This document shows, one piece after another, positions 52,676 through 59,731 of a stretch of 64,000 bases of DNA (position 1 is its first letter; each line of letters starts with the position of its first letter). A program made the position numbers and the translations under genes. The notes below the pieces were generated by a model. That model did not search any database, was not told the DNA's origin, and saw nothing but the letters and a program-made list of their open reading frames with translations. Location: assembly GCA_038521825.1 (NCBI GenBank), contig JBCBKL010000012.1:52107-116106 (forward strand), read 5' to 3'. The DNA comes from JBCBKL01 sp038521825 (GTDB lineage Bacteria > Pseudomonadota > Alphaproteobacteria > Rhodobacterales > Rhodobacteraceae).

Positions 52676-52694
52676 ATGCGGCGCTCCCGATCTT

Positions 52695-52723
52695 GCGCAA
52701 ACTTTAGGTGGCATAAGTTGCGC
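52695..52723. promoter_or_regulatory. Interrupted palindrome, candidate LysR operator
   Basis: GCGCAAACTT (52695-52704) and AAGTTGCGC (52715-52723) form an imperfect inverted repeat around a 10-base centre in the divergent promoter region. Size and position fit a LysR-type recognition site. Confidence 0.5.
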
Positions 52724-52791
52724 TAATATGACGTCACAGAATCGAGACTGTAACAGATCATGATCTCCGTGAAGGTTGCCGGGGGCTATTC

Positions 52792-53925
52792 ATGTCGCAG
52801 ATTTCCTTGCGGAAGATCGCCAAGTCCTTTGGTGACACGACTGTATTGAACGATGTCTCGCTCGATATCGAGGGGGGAGAATTCGTCACGCTGGTGGGTC
52901 CTTCTGGGTGTGGCAAGTCGACCCTCCTGCGCATTCTCGCGGGTCTCGAAGCTGCCGATGCAGGTCAGGTCGAGATACAGGGCCGGAACGTCACCGCCAT
53001 CCGCCCAGCCGACCGCAACCTCGCCATGGTGTTCCAAAGCTATGCGCTTTACCCGCATCTAACCGTCGCGCAGAACATGATGACTCCGCTGCGCATGCGT
53101 GACCTCGACCGGGTTGGCCGGTTGCCAGTTCTCGGGCCGCTTCTATCCCGCACAGCGTACCGCAAGATGCGCGATCGGGTGGCCGACGTGGCCGAGACGT
53201 TGCAAATCAAAGCCCTTCTGGACCGCAAGCCTGGGCAGCTGTCAGGCGGACAACGCCAGCGCGTGGCGCTTGGCCGCGCCATGGTCCGGCAGCCCGTCGC
53301 CTTTCTGATGGACGAACCATTGTCCAATCTTGATGCCGCGTTGCGTGTTCATATGCGCGCTGAGTTGAGTGAGTTGCACCGGCGGCTCGACGCGACATTC
53401 GTCTACGTCACCCACGATCAGGCCGAGGCGCTGACCATGTCGGACCGTATGGCTGTGATGATGCACGGCGACATTCTGCAAGTCGGCCCTCCGAATGAAG
53501 TCTACCTGAACCCGGTCTCGCTTGATGTGGCGCGCTTCATCGGGTCGCCACAGATCAATACGCTGCCAGGTGAGGTGAACAGCGCCGGTGGCCTTGCGCT
53601 TCTTGGTGTGACGACAGAGGCACGTTCCACCTCGGTGCGCCAAGCCGTGACTGTTGGACTGCGACCCGAACATTTGAGCATGCGCATGGCCGGGCGATTT
53701 GCGGGGACCGTGCGCCACATCGAGAACTTAGGCGCCGACATCTTCCTGCATCTTGAAGTAGGTGGCGCACCTGCGCCTGTCGTGCTGCGCCTTTCGCCTG
53801 CGGAAGCTTCCGGGATCGGCCTTGGCGCAAGCGTGAACTTCGATTTCGAGCCGGGAAAAATGTTGCTCTTTGACGAGAATGGAGCGCGCTTGTCGCTGAC
53901 CCAAACAGCGCGGGAGGTCGCTTGA
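52792..53925 (+). CDS. ABC importer ATP-binding protein (UgpC/MalK type)
   Basis: The 377-residue ATPase has Walker A 'GPSGCGKST' (about 38-46), the signature 'LSGGQRQRVALGRAM', Walker B 'AFLMDEPLSNLD' and a C-terminal TOBE/OB regulatory domain from about 240 onwards, typical of CUT1 carbohydrate and glycerol-phosphate importers. A roughly 15-residue insertion relative to most relatives follows 'MMTPLRMRDL'. It is the first gene of a five-gene plus-strand operon and overlaps the next gene by 4 bases. Confidence 0.93.
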   Translation: MSQISLRKIAKSFGDTTVLNDVSLDIEGGEFVTLVGPSGCGKSTLLRILAGLEAADAGQVEIQGRNVTAIRPADRNLAMVFQSYALYPHLTVAQNMMTPLRMRDLDRVGRLPVLGPLLSRTAYRKMRDRVADVAETLQIKALLDRKPGQLSGGQRQRVALGRAMVRQPVAFLMDEPLSNLDAALRVHMRAELSELHRRLDATFVYVTHDQAEALTMSDRMAVMMHGDILQVGPPNEVYLNPVSLDVARFIGSPQINTLPGEVNSAGGLALLGVTTEARSTSVRQAVTVGLRPEHLSMRMAGRFAGTVRHIENLGADIFLHLEVGGAPAPVVLRLSPAEASGIGLGASVNFDFEPGKMLLFDENGARLSLTQTAREVA

Positions 53926-54845
53926 TGCCACAAAGCCGCGCCTATCTGTGGTTCATCGGACCGGCTTTAATGCTGATGTTCGTGATCCTGCTGATCCCAA
54001 TACTGATCGCGGGCGGACTGAGCCTGACGGACTATTCGCTCGGCAATACCGGTGCCGCTTTTGTGGGTTTTGAGAATTACGAACGCATCTTCACCCGCTC
54101 GACCTACGAAAAGATGTTCGGAGCCACGTTCCGCTACGTGTTTGTAGTTGTCCCGCTGACGGTTGGATTTGGTCTTGGAGCCGCCCTGCTGATCCATTCG
54201 CTGGGGCGGTTCGGTGATCTTTATAAGACGATTTATTTTCTACCCGTCATGGCTGCGTTGATTGCCATGGCTATCGTCTGGGAGTTTGCGTTTCACCCCA
54301 CGATCGGGATCATCAACGCGACACTCGAACGCGGCTGCGGCACCGTGCTGGAGCGTTGGAACTGGTATGCCCAGGGGTGCGAACGCACCTTTCCACTGTG
54401 GCTCAACGACCGCGATTATGCCATATGGACCGTCAGCTTCATCGGCGTGTGGCAAGGCTTCGGCTTCAATATGGTGCTCTATCTTGCCGGACTGACATCT
54501 ATCCCGCCCTCACTCTATGACGCGGCCGAGATGGACGGGGCCAAGCGGGGCTGGGACAGATTCCGACTGGTAACTTGGCCAATGCTGGGGCCGACGACTG
54601 TATTCGTTGTCACGATCAGCTTTATCCGCTCATTCCAGGTCTTTGATATGGTCGAAGCGTTTTACCCGCAAGGCGGTGGTCCCTCGAAGTCCGTTTTTGT
54701 GATGATGTTTGCAATCTACGAAAAGGGCATCCAGCAGAACCTTATGGGTATCGGGGCAGCTATTACCGTGGTCTTCCTCGCCTTTGTCATGGTTCTTACG
54801 CTGATCCAGCGCTGGCTGGTGGAACGGAGGACCCATTATGTCTGA
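53922..54845 (+). CDS. ABC importer permease 1 (UgpA-like)
   Basis: A 307-residue permease with six helices and the EAA motif 'YDAAEMDGAKRGWDRFRLVTWPML', which contacts the ATPase. A periplasmic loop between helices 3 and 4 carries Cys138 and Cys152 ('ERGCGT', 'AQGCERT'), unusual for the family and possibly forming a disulfide. It overlaps the ATPase gene by 4 bases and the second permease by 8. Confidence 0.92.
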   Translation: MMPQSRAYLWFIGPALMLMFVILLIPILIAGGLSLTDYSLGNTGAAFVGFENYERIFTRSTYEKMFGATFRYVFVVVPLTVGFGLGAALLIHSLGRFGDLYKTIYFLPVMAALIAMAIVWEFAFHPTIGIINATLERGCGTVLERWNWYAQGCERTFPLWLNDRDYAIWTVSFIGVWQGFGFNMVLYLAGLTSIPPSLYDAAEMDGAKRGWDRFRLVTWPMLGPTTVFVVTISFIRSFQVFDMVEAFYPQGGGPSKSVFVMMFAIYEKGIQQNLMGIGAAITVVFLAFVMVLTLIQRWLVERRTHYV

Positions 54846-55761
54846 TGCCGCCATCGACCTACGCGCTGACGCCTTCCGCTTTAATACTCGAGCAGCGGTC
54901 ACTCACGCCGTTCTCATCGTTGGTGCGTTGATCGTGCTGCTGCCGTTCTACACGATGGTAAGCCTGTCCCTAAAGGCGCCGCACGAGATCATGCAGCAAA
55001 CAGGCGGTTTCCTCGGCACTCAGGAACTCTTCCGCGACGATTTTTGCGTGAAGCTCGGCAATGCCGTCGCAGACTGCATGGTCAATCCGATCATCTACAA
55101 CTACACCACTGCGTTTGAGAAGGCGCCGTTGCTGCGGTATCTACTGAACGGTTTGATCGTTACCGTTTCGATATTTGTTATTCAGGTGATTGTCGCGCTG
55201 CCTTGCGCCTATGCGTTGGCCAAGCTGCGGTTCTGGGGGCGTGAGGTAGTCTTTGGCCTCGTCCTCTTTTGCCTCCTGATCCCGGTGCATGCCATTGCAC
55301 TGCCGCTCTATATCATGTTGGCCAAGGTTGGGCTGACCAACACCTACGCCGCGCTTATCATCCCGTGGACCATCAGTGTGTTTGGTATTTTCCTGATGCG
55401 GCAGTTTTTCATGACCGTGCCGGATGATCTTATCGATGCCGCCCGTATGGACGGGATGAGCGAATACGGCATCATCTGGCAGGTCATGCTGCCCACGGCG
55501 ATCCCCGCGCTCATGGCGTTTGGCATCTTCAGCGTCGTCGCCCATTGGAACGACTACTTCTGGCCTCGCATCGTTATCACCGGCAACCGCGACCTCTTTA
55601 CCCCGCCCTTGGGCCTGCGCGAGTTCAAGGGTGATGCCGATGGCGACAATTTTGGCCCCATGATGGCCACCGCCTGCATTATCGTCACCCCGCTGATCGT
55701 CTGTTTCCTGCTGGCGCAACGCCGATTCATTGAGGGGATTACGCTGTCCGGAATGAAGTGA
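54838..55761 (+). CDS. ABC importer permease 2 (UgpE-like)
   Basis: A 307-residue permease with six helices and the EAA motif 'IDAARMDGMSEYGIIWQVMLP'. The first periplasmic loop is long and contains Cys70 and Cys80 ('DDFCVKLGNAVADCMV'), paralleling the Cys pair of permease 1. The start lies 8 bases inside the previous gene. Confidence 0.92.
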   Translation: MSDAAIDLRADAFRFNTRAAVTHAVLIVGALIVLLPFYTMVSLSLKAPHEIMQQTGGFLGTQELFRDDFCVKLGNAVADCMVNPIIYNYTTAFEKAPLLRYLLNGLIVTVSIFVIQVIVALPCAYALAKLRFWGREVVFGLVLFCLLIPVHAIALPLYIMLAKVGLTNTYAALIIPWTISVFGIFLMRQFFMTVPDDLIDAARMDGMSEYGIIWQVMLPTAIPALMAFGIFSVVAHWNDYFWPRIVITGNRDLFTPPLGLREFKGDADGDNFGPMMATACIIVTPLIVCFLLAQRRFIEGITLSGMK

Positions 55762-55859
55762 GGGACGGGCTGCCCCTCACCCCACCGATCCCGCGAGGGA
55801 TGTATCACTGGGGCCTCCCAATCGCCAAACCGCGAGGCCCCGCAATAGGAGAGAATCTA

Positions 55860-57119
55860 ATGTTTCGCACCGTAACTGCAATGGCTGTGGCGTTGAGTGC
55901 CACCGGGGCCCTGGCTCAGGACAAGATCGTCGTCGAATTCGCCTATCCGTACAGCCACCTCTTTGACGTGACGTATGAAGCGATCCTGCCCAAATTCTAC
56001 GAGCAGCACCCTAATATCGAGATCAAGATGCGTGCTACGTACGAGTCCTACGAGGATGGTACCAACACGATCCTGCGAGAAGCGGTTGCGGGTACTTTGC
56101 CTGACGTGACCATGCAGGGCTTGAACCGCCAGGCGATCCTCGTGGAAAAAGGTATCGCGAAATCGCTTGAACCCTTTATCGCCGCCGAGGCCGACTTCGC
56201 CAAGGATGGCTACCACAAGGCGATGCTCGACCTCGGCACGTTCAACGAAGAGGTCCACGGCCTGCCGTTCTCGATCTCTTTGCCCGTCGGCTACTACAAT
56301 ATGGAGGTGATGGCGAAGGCTGGTTACGACGAGACGAACCTGCCCACCACGTGGGAAGAGGTGGTGCAGGCCTGCGTCAAGCTGCGCGAGGCAGGCGTCG
56401 ATAACCCGATGTTCTGGGGTTGGAACATTACCGGCAACTGGTTCCTGCAGGCGCTGATGTGGAGCCAGGACAAGCCGACCGTTATGGGCACCGACTTCAC
56501 GCTGGATGAGCCCGAGGGCCTAACCGCGCTCAATACCATGAAGGACATCTTCCGCGGTTGCGAGATGCAGAACCTCGAATGGAAAGCGGCGCTTGCGTCT
56601 TTCTCGGCGGGTGATCTGGGCATGATGTACTGGTCCACCTCTGCTGTGGGCGCAGTGGAGCGTGCGATGGGCGACTTCACTCTGGTAACGCATGAATACC
56701 CGGGCCTGACGGCTGACGGCCCAATGGGTCTGCCTGCGGGCGGGAACTCGGCCATGATGGTTTCGACTTCCGAGGACCCCGCAGAGCTTGAAGCCGCCTG
56801 GGCGTGGCTCAAGTTCATCACCTCCGGCGAAGGCGCTGCAGATGTGGCGCGCACTACGGGTTACATGCCGCCCAACCAAGCCGCAAACGAGATCATCCTC
56901 GCGGATTTCTACGATGCCAACCCGGCCAAGGCGACAGCTGTGCGCCAGCTGCCGTTGCTGCGCGAATGGCAGGCCTATCCGGGCGACAACGGGCTTGCGG
57001 CCACGCAGGTAATCTATGACGGGATAGAAGGCATCGTCACCGGGGAATTCGACGACATGGAAGAATTGCAGAAAGAGCTGACCGAAGAGGTGCAGGACTT
57101 GCTGCCCTCAGGCTCCTAA
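55860..57119 (+). CDS. ABC importer periplasmic binding protein (UgpB-like)
   Basis: The 419-residue exported binding protein starts with a Sec signal ('MFRTVTAMAVALSATGALAQ', cleavage after ALA). It has the family 1 solute-binding fold: 'YEAILPKFYEQHPNIEIKM', 'VHGLPFSISLPVGYYN', 'MGLPAGGNSAMMVST'. Similarity is to glycerol-3-phosphate/glycerophosphodiester binding proteins, fitting the neighbouring glpD and phosphodiesterase genes; the precise ligand is inferred. AGGAGAG precedes the ATG; the frame is open upstream, but that part overlaps no signal sequence. Confidence 0.9.
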   Translation: MFRTVTAMAVALSATGALAQDKIVVEFAYPYSHLFDVTYEAILPKFYEQHPNIEIKMRATYESYEDGTNTILREAVAGTLPDVTMQGLNRQAILVEKGIAKSLEPFIAAEADFAKDGYHKAMLDLGTFNEEVHGLPFSISLPVGYYNMEVMAKAGYDETNLPTTWEEVVQACVKLREAGVDNPMFWGWNITGNWFLQALMWSQDKPTVMGTDFTLDEPEGLTALNTMKDIFRGCEMQNLEWKAALASFSAGDLGMMYWSTSAVGAVERAMGDFTLVTHEYPGLTADGPMGLPAGGNSAMMVSTSEDPAELEAAWAWLKFITSGEGAADVARTTGYMPPNQAANEIILADFYDANPAKATAVRQLPLLREWQAYPGDNGLAATQVIYDGIEGIVTGEFDDMEELQKELTEEVQDLLPSGS

Positions 57120-57146
57120 GCTCCCAAGCACTGCCCATGCAGTGAC

Positions 57147-57177
57147 AAACCGGGGGAGGCCTTGCCACCCCCGGTTT
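57147..57177 (+). terminator. Hairpin terminator between the binding protein and phosphodiesterase genes
   Basis: Perfect 10-base arms AAACCGGGGG (57147-57156) and CCCCCGGTTT (57168-57177) enclose an 11-base loop. Only three T residues follow the stem, so termination is probably partial, giving abundant binding-protein message and lower downstream expression. It is 23 bases before the phosphodiesterase ATG. Confidence 0.7.
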
Positions 57178-57199
57178 CTCAAACTTCCTGAGATACCAC

Positions 57200-58024
57200 A
57201 TGAAACTGCTCCATCTGACCGATATCCATCAGACGACGCCAGGCGATACCATCGGCGGGCGCGACCCAAATGCAAACTTCGCCAAGGCGCTGGACCACGC
57301 CCTTTCGCTACACTCCGATACCGAGGCGATGTTCATCACCGGCGATTTATCGGACTGGGGCGATATGGAAGATTACGAGCGGCTAAAGGCGCAGATTACG
57401 GCACTGCCGCTGCCGGTGCATCTGTTGATCGGCAATCACGACGACAGGCCAACCTTCGCCCGCATCTTTCCAGATCTCTTGAATGAGGACGGCTTTGTTC
57501 AGTATGCCGTACCACTCTCCATCGGGACTGCACTGTGCCTCGACACGTGGGGTCCTGAGACCCACGCGGGTCATTATTGCGAACGGCGCGCTGCGTGGCT
57601 CTCGGCACAGTTGGAGCAAAGGCCGGGACCGATCTGGATATTCATGCACCACAATCCGGTGCCTATCGGAATTGGACCGATGGACAAGATCATGCTGCTT
57701 GATACTGGCCGGTTTGCCGCCGTGGTGGCCCCACATCGCGAAAAGATCCGGCATATTTTTCATGGCCACTGCCACCTGCCACTGACGGGATCGCTGCACG
57801 GCATTCCGTTGTCTGCACCACGCGGCACCAATCACGCCGGCTGGCCGGATTTCGGCGCGACCCGCCTGCTGTCGGGGGCGGCGTTGCCCGAAGCGTATGG
57901 CGTTGTTCTGGCCACTGAAGAGACAACGCTCGTGCATATGGTTGAGTTTGGATATGCAGGCGAGATCGTGGGGGAAGGCACACCAGATTACTCTGAATGG
58001 GATCGTATGACGATGGTTAGATGA
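57200..58024 (+). CDS. GpdQ-like metallophosphodiesterase
   Basis: The 274-residue calcineurin-type phosphodiesterase has every metal ligand motif: Asp8-x-His10, Asp49 ('GDLSD'), Asn79-His80 ('GNHD'), His150-His151, and His190-x-His192 ('GHCH'). Asp8 and His10 have the same numbers as in glycerophosphodiesterase GpdQ of Enterobacter, which also has 274 residues as I recall; the others differ by one to six positions. There is no signal peptide, so it acts in the cytoplasm after import. Hydrolysis of glycerophosphodiesters to glycerol-3-phosphate for GlpD is a good inference; cAMP phosphodiesterase activity is an alternative. Confidence 0.87.
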   Translation: MKLLHLTDIHQTTPGDTIGGRDPNANFAKALDHALSLHSDTEAMFITGDLSDWGDMEDYERLKAQITALPLPVHLLIGNHDDRPTFARIFPDLLNEDGFVQYAVPLSIGTALCLDTWGPETHAGHYCERRAAWLSAQLEQRPGPIWIFMHHNPVPIGIGPMDKIMLLDTGRFAAVVAPHREKIRHIFHGHCHLPLTGSLHGIPLSAPRGTNHAGWPDFGATRLLSGAALPEAYGVVLATEETTLVHMVEFGYAGEIVGEGTPDYSEWDRMTMVR

Positions 58025-58346
58025 TCCGGTGCCAATTCCGGCAGGTAGCGCTCGGATGCGTGTTTTGTGTTGCAAAACAAATGCATAACGCGGGTAAGGC
58101 AACTTTGTACCGGGTTGGCGCGAGACAATTGGTCAATCGCCACCTAATGTCCTCATATTCGATTGGAGAAAGTGCAACTGAGCCGATGTCCGGTATGGAG
58201 AAAGCCGCAATGGGCCAGCTTTCAACGGGTTGAACGTCCGGTTCGGGCCGTCCGCCCAGCTCTTCATGTTCAGCTTTCTGGGTTTGGGCGACCGTATCGG
58301 CTTTGCCGTTGGTTCGCGGGCGAATGTCGTTAGGGATGCGGGGGTT
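58025..58346. other. Intergenic region, nothing recognised
   Basis: About 322 bases lie between the phosphodiesterase and regulator genes. Short frames at 58021-58233 and 58230-58466 have no ribosome-binding sites and unconvincing composition. I see no repeat, tRNA or terminator that I can support. Confidence 0.5.
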
Positions 58347-58883
58347 TCACAGGAGTTGCGCTACTGCCTCGCTGATCTGGATGCCCGAACTGGCGGCTTG
58401 GTAGAGCGGTCTAGGTGGGCGATCATCGGGGCTGATCCGACGTTCGATCCAGTGCTGCGCCTGTAGGTGCTGAAGGGTTTTGGAGAGGGCCCGATCGGTG
58501 ATCGGAAGTAGCGCGTTTTTGATTTCGCTAAAATGCACCGGTTGTTTGCTTACCGCCAGAACCGGCACCGTCCATGCCCGGCGCAGCAGTATGAGCTCCG
58601 GCGGTTCGGTCACGGCCTCGTCGATTGCGGTGGCCATCGCGGCGACGCTCTTTCCGATTTCCGTCAGCCGGTATTCCGGCCTGAGCGGATGCCCATGGCC
58701 TGGGTTGCGCTCCATCAGGCCGAGCGACACGAGGTGTTGCAGGCTTTGCACAAAGGCACTGCGGCCCGCACCCGAGCGTGCCAGAAGCGTCGCTTGTCGT
58801 CCCGGCACCCCCTGATCCATCAGCGCGAGGATCTTCAGCGCCCATGCCCGCCCGGTTATCTTGACAATGAGGCTAATGTCCAT
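58347..58883 (-). CDS. Tandem winged-helix regulator (HxlR-like, two copies in one chain)
   Basis: The 178-residue protein seems to contain two HxlR/MarR-type winged helices. The first covers about residues 1-90 ('GRAWALKILALM...SLGLMERNPGHG...YRLTEIGKSV') and the second about 95-178 ('RRAWTVPVLAV...HFSEIKNALLPITDRALSKTLQHLQ...PLYQ'). Both carry the RAW-x-hydrophobic opening. HxlR proteins normally dimerise as single domains. It is divergent from a VOC protein gene, its probable target. Confidence 0.78.
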   Translation of the reverse strand: MDISLIVKITGRAWALKILALMDQGVPGRQATLLARSGAGRSAFVQSLQHLVSLGLMERNPGHGHPLRPEYRLTEIGKSVAAMATAIDEAVTEPPELILLRRAWTVPVLAVSKQPVHFSEIKNALLPITDRALSKTLQHLQAQHWIERRISPDDRPPRPLYQAASSGIQISEAVAQLL

Positions 58884-58885
58884 AA

Positions 58886-58902
58886 AGTATATCTTATATA
58901 TT
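58886..58902. promoter_or_regulatory. AT-rich dyad between the HxlR-like and VOC genes
   Basis: AGTATAT-CTT-ATATATT (one mismatch) lies in the 42-base divergent gap. It could be an operator for the tandem winged-helix protein and overlaps likely -10 regions. Confidence 0.4.
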
Positions 58903-58925
58903 TTTTGCGCCTAAAGGAAAGTTTC

Positions 58926-59300
58926 ATGGCTATCGTTTCCCTGGACAACACCATCACTCTTGCCCTTTCCGTGCGTGACCGCCACGCCAGCGCCGCCTGG
59001 TATGGTGAGAAGCTGGGCTTTGATCTGCTTTATCACAGCGACGAGGCAGGCTGGAGCGAGTTGAGCACGTTGACCGATGGCGTCACGATAGGTTTGGGTG
59101 AGCAGACGGAACCGGCTCCCGGCAACACCGTCCCTGTCTTTGGCGTGTCCGACATCGCGACGGCCCGTCGTGACCTGGAAGCAGCGGGGGTCCGGTTCGA
59201 TGGCGAGACTGAAACCATCGAAGGCATGGTCAGCACCGCAACGTTCTATGATCCGGATGGCAATGCCCTGATGCTGGCGCAAGACCTTACGGGTGCATAG
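58926..59300 (+). CDS. VOC-family (glyoxalase/bleomycin resistance-like) protein
   Basis: The 124-residue protein shows the vicinal oxygen chelate pattern of two beta-alpha-beta-beta-beta units: 'LALSVRDRHASAAWYGEKLGFDLLY' at the start and 'FYDPDGNALMLAQDL' at the end. AAAGGAAAG precedes the ATG at 58926. The substrate is unknown; members include dioxygenases, glyoxalases and drug-binding proteins. Confidence 0.87.
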   Translation: MAIVSLDNTITLALSVRDRHASAAWYGEKLGFDLLYHSDEAGWSELSTLTDGVTIGLGEQTEPAPGNTVPVFGVSDIATARRDLEAAGVRFDGETETIEGMVSTATFYDPDGNALMLAQDLTGA

Positions 59301-59391
59301 CCATCCAAGCTTTTTCTGGGTCGCGCTGCGGGCACACTTACTGATCCCATGCGGCAGATTGGGCCGCTGCAGCCGATGATCCCGCAGAGTG

Positions 59392-59517
59392 TCAGATCGC
59401 GTTGTCGACCGCCTCGGCCGCGCGTGTGATATCTCGTCCGACCCCTTTTGCAGTCTCGCATCCTGCAAGTGCGGCTGTGCCCAGAATAAGTGTTGTAATC
59501 AAGACGAAACGCTGCAT
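59392..59517 (-). CDS. Entericidin-like small lipoprotein (41 residues)
   Basis: ATG at 59517-59515 opens a 41-codon frame ending at TGA 59394-59392. It has a basic start, a hydrophobic stretch ('VLITTLILGTAALAGC') with the lipidated Cys at residue 20, and the entericidin pattern 'CETAKGVGRDI' followed by an amphipathic helix with 'AAEAVDNAI'. AGGGG lies about 4 bases upstream. Entericidin A/B-type lipoproteins are common in proteobacteria; a toxin-antidote function is known only for E. coli. Confidence 0.82.
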   Translation of the reverse strand: MQRFVLITTLILGTAALAGCETAKGVGRDITRAAEAVDNAI

Positions 59518-59605
59518 CGGCCCCTGATCCTTTTCTCTTTCCGACGGTTTATCGTGCCCCACCCGGCGGCGTCAAATGCCCCGTTCGATCCTTTGGTGCA
59601 GCCCC

Positions 59606-59619
59606 CCACCGTACGGTGG
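59606..59619. repeat. Perfect 14-base palindrome
   Basis: CCACCGTACGGTGG reads the same on both strands. It lies between the entericidin-like and beta-helix genes, 113 bases before the latter's start, and may be an operator half-site pair for a dimeric regulator. Confidence 0.45.
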
Positions 59620-59631
59620 TGTGAGTGGCGG

Positions 59632-59646
59632 TTAACCCTTTGTTGA
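59632..59646 (+). promoter_or_regulatory. CtrA-like site upstream of the beta-helix protein gene
   Basis: TTAA-N7-TTGA matches the CtrA consensus TTAA-N7-TTAA with one change. A further TTAAC lies at 59685-59689. CtrA controls motility and gene-transfer-agent genes in Rhodobacterales. A single near-match may be chance. Confidence 0.4.
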
Positions 59647-59731
59647 TACCTGATATCCCGCACCGGCGTAGGGCCGGCCTTTGGTTAACGTTTTCGGGTC
59701 CGGCACGGCCCCGCGCAAAAGAGGAATTCAC

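Noticed and set aside
58021..58466. Two short plus-strand frames after the phosphodiesterase gene
   Set aside because: One overlaps the regulator gene, neither has a ribosome-binding site, and the composition is not protein-like.
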